The notes beneath the pieces are model-generated. The model did not search any database, had not been told where the DNA came from, and saw nothing but the letters and a program-made list of their open reading frames with translations. From Luscinia megarhynchos (lineage: Eukaryota > Chordata > Aves > Passeriformes > Turdidae): 64,000 nt of DNA. Below, in pieces: positions 15,201 through 64,000 of this stretch. Both the position numbers and the translations under genes were made by a program. The number at the start of each line of letters is the position of its first letter. Position 1 is the first letter of the stretch. The stretch lies in assembly GCA_034336665.1 (NCBI GenBank), contig CM067576.1, positions 11,771,385 through 11,835,384 on the forward strand. Reading direction: 5' to 3'.

Positions 15201-15865
15201 TATGATCTGCCCTGTGTTTGCAGGAACTGCAGTAACAACCACGCATCAATAACTCTTCTCACTGAATCCCACTGGATGCTGTGTTTTGCCCTGGTCATAA
15301 GTGGTGACATTTTCCTTATCTGTTTGGGAAGATAAGTTTTAACTGGACATTAAAAAGATGGCTGAGGAAGAAAAACTATGTCTAAAGAAAGCAATTCAGT
15401 TCAGTATTAATGGATATATTCCATCAGTACAACTATGCATCAGAAATGAAAGTGCCCCCAAAAATTGTTACACTTGTTTAGACAACATGCAAATAAAACA
15501 CGTGGTGACTGGTCCATCAGAAAAAAAAAGATCCTTAATGGAGAGCTGCTGTCAAATGAGAGCTATCAGGAAAGCCATAGACTCAACCTTACCTTTAAAT
15601 TAGTTAACTGAATCAGCCTGCTGCAATTTTGTAATACAATGATCATGTTATCCATAGTTAAAAGGATTTCTGCATTCCTGAGCTACAAGAAATCTTTCCT
15701 TAAATTTTGTATTTAATTTATCTTAGTTTTTGGTCTAATCAGCAGTTAAATTTGAAAGAAGATCCCTAAAGAGAACATGCCAGTTGAAAATACACATAAT
15801 ACCAAGGAGAAGAATGATAAGCGCCGGGAGTAAGGTGTCAATTTGTATCTTAGGAACAACATTAA

Positions 15866-63770
<47,905 letters not shown>

Positions 63771-64000
63771 CTGAAAAACACCATTCCTTAAATATTTCAC
63801 ACCACCAGGTTTAAAATTAGACTTATTTTGCACTTTCTAAAGAAGCAAATAAAACTGAGGTGCAGGAAGGGACTTTGAGTGGTGACACCCCTGGCAGAGT
63901 GAAAGCAAGAGCCAATCTTTTATTAAAATGTCAGTGGGTGTGGAACACTGCAGAATAGTGAGCATCACCTTGAAGACTACACACAGGATATAGACAACAT
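63771..64000 (-). other. DOCK2: DOCK2 intron, truncated by the window edge
   Basis: Sequence 5' of the first exon seen. The preceding exon of DHR-1 (human text ending HDLVVLK) is not present before 64000. Confidence 0.85.

Noticed and set aside
14946..15335. Plus-strand open frame of 129 codons upstream of INSYN2B
   Set aside because: Not similar to the INSYN2 family and without coding character. It may overlap a 5' noncoding exon, but nothing shows this.

Overview
The window is a piece of a bird nuclear genome, most likely a passerine. Three things point there: an AT-rich, intron-dominated layout, many 3'-truncated CR1 LINE fragments (the main avian retroposon), and one LTR resembling passerine ERVL-type LTRs. 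I saw no rRNA, tRNA, CRISPR array or prokaryote-like operon.

Two protein-coding genes explain all the coding sequence I can support. On the minus strand, ten consecutive exons between 63770 and 30573 encode the middle of DOCK2 (dedicator of cytokinesis 2), a Rac guanine-nucleotide exchange factor of blood cells. They run from the end of the DHR-1/C2 lipid-binding domain into the helical (armadillo-like) scaffold and join phase to phase with no missing exon. The 5' exons lie beyond 64000 and the 3' exons (rest of the scaffold, DHR-2 catalytic domain) lie below position 1. The last intron seen is therefore longer than 30.5 kb.

Inside that intron, on the plus strand, sits the complete three-exon coding region of INSYN2B (formerly FAM196B), a probable inhibitory-synapse scaffold protein, at 15878-23583. 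The same head-to-head nesting exists in mammals, and the paralogues INSYN2A and DOCK1 show it too.

Layout: 1-15877 is intron with scattered repeats. 15878-23583 is INSYN2B. 23584-30572 is INSYN2B downstream sequence and DOCK2 intron. 30573-36978 holds two DOCK2 exons. 36979-50563 is a 13.6 kb intron with a 200 bp polypurine tract, CR1 copies, an LTR in the same sense as DOCK2 and an unidentified degenerate coding-like stretch. 50564-63770 holds the remaining eight exons.

The most useful observations are two apparent +1 frame disruptions. One lies in a run of six G in a DOCK2 exon. The other lies in or near a run of four G in INSYN2B exon 1, where a 103 bp mini-intron is a competing explanation. 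Together they look like residual assembly indels, but this needs reads. I did not find a convincing new biological system. The best unexplained object is the coding-like stretch at 42862-43607.
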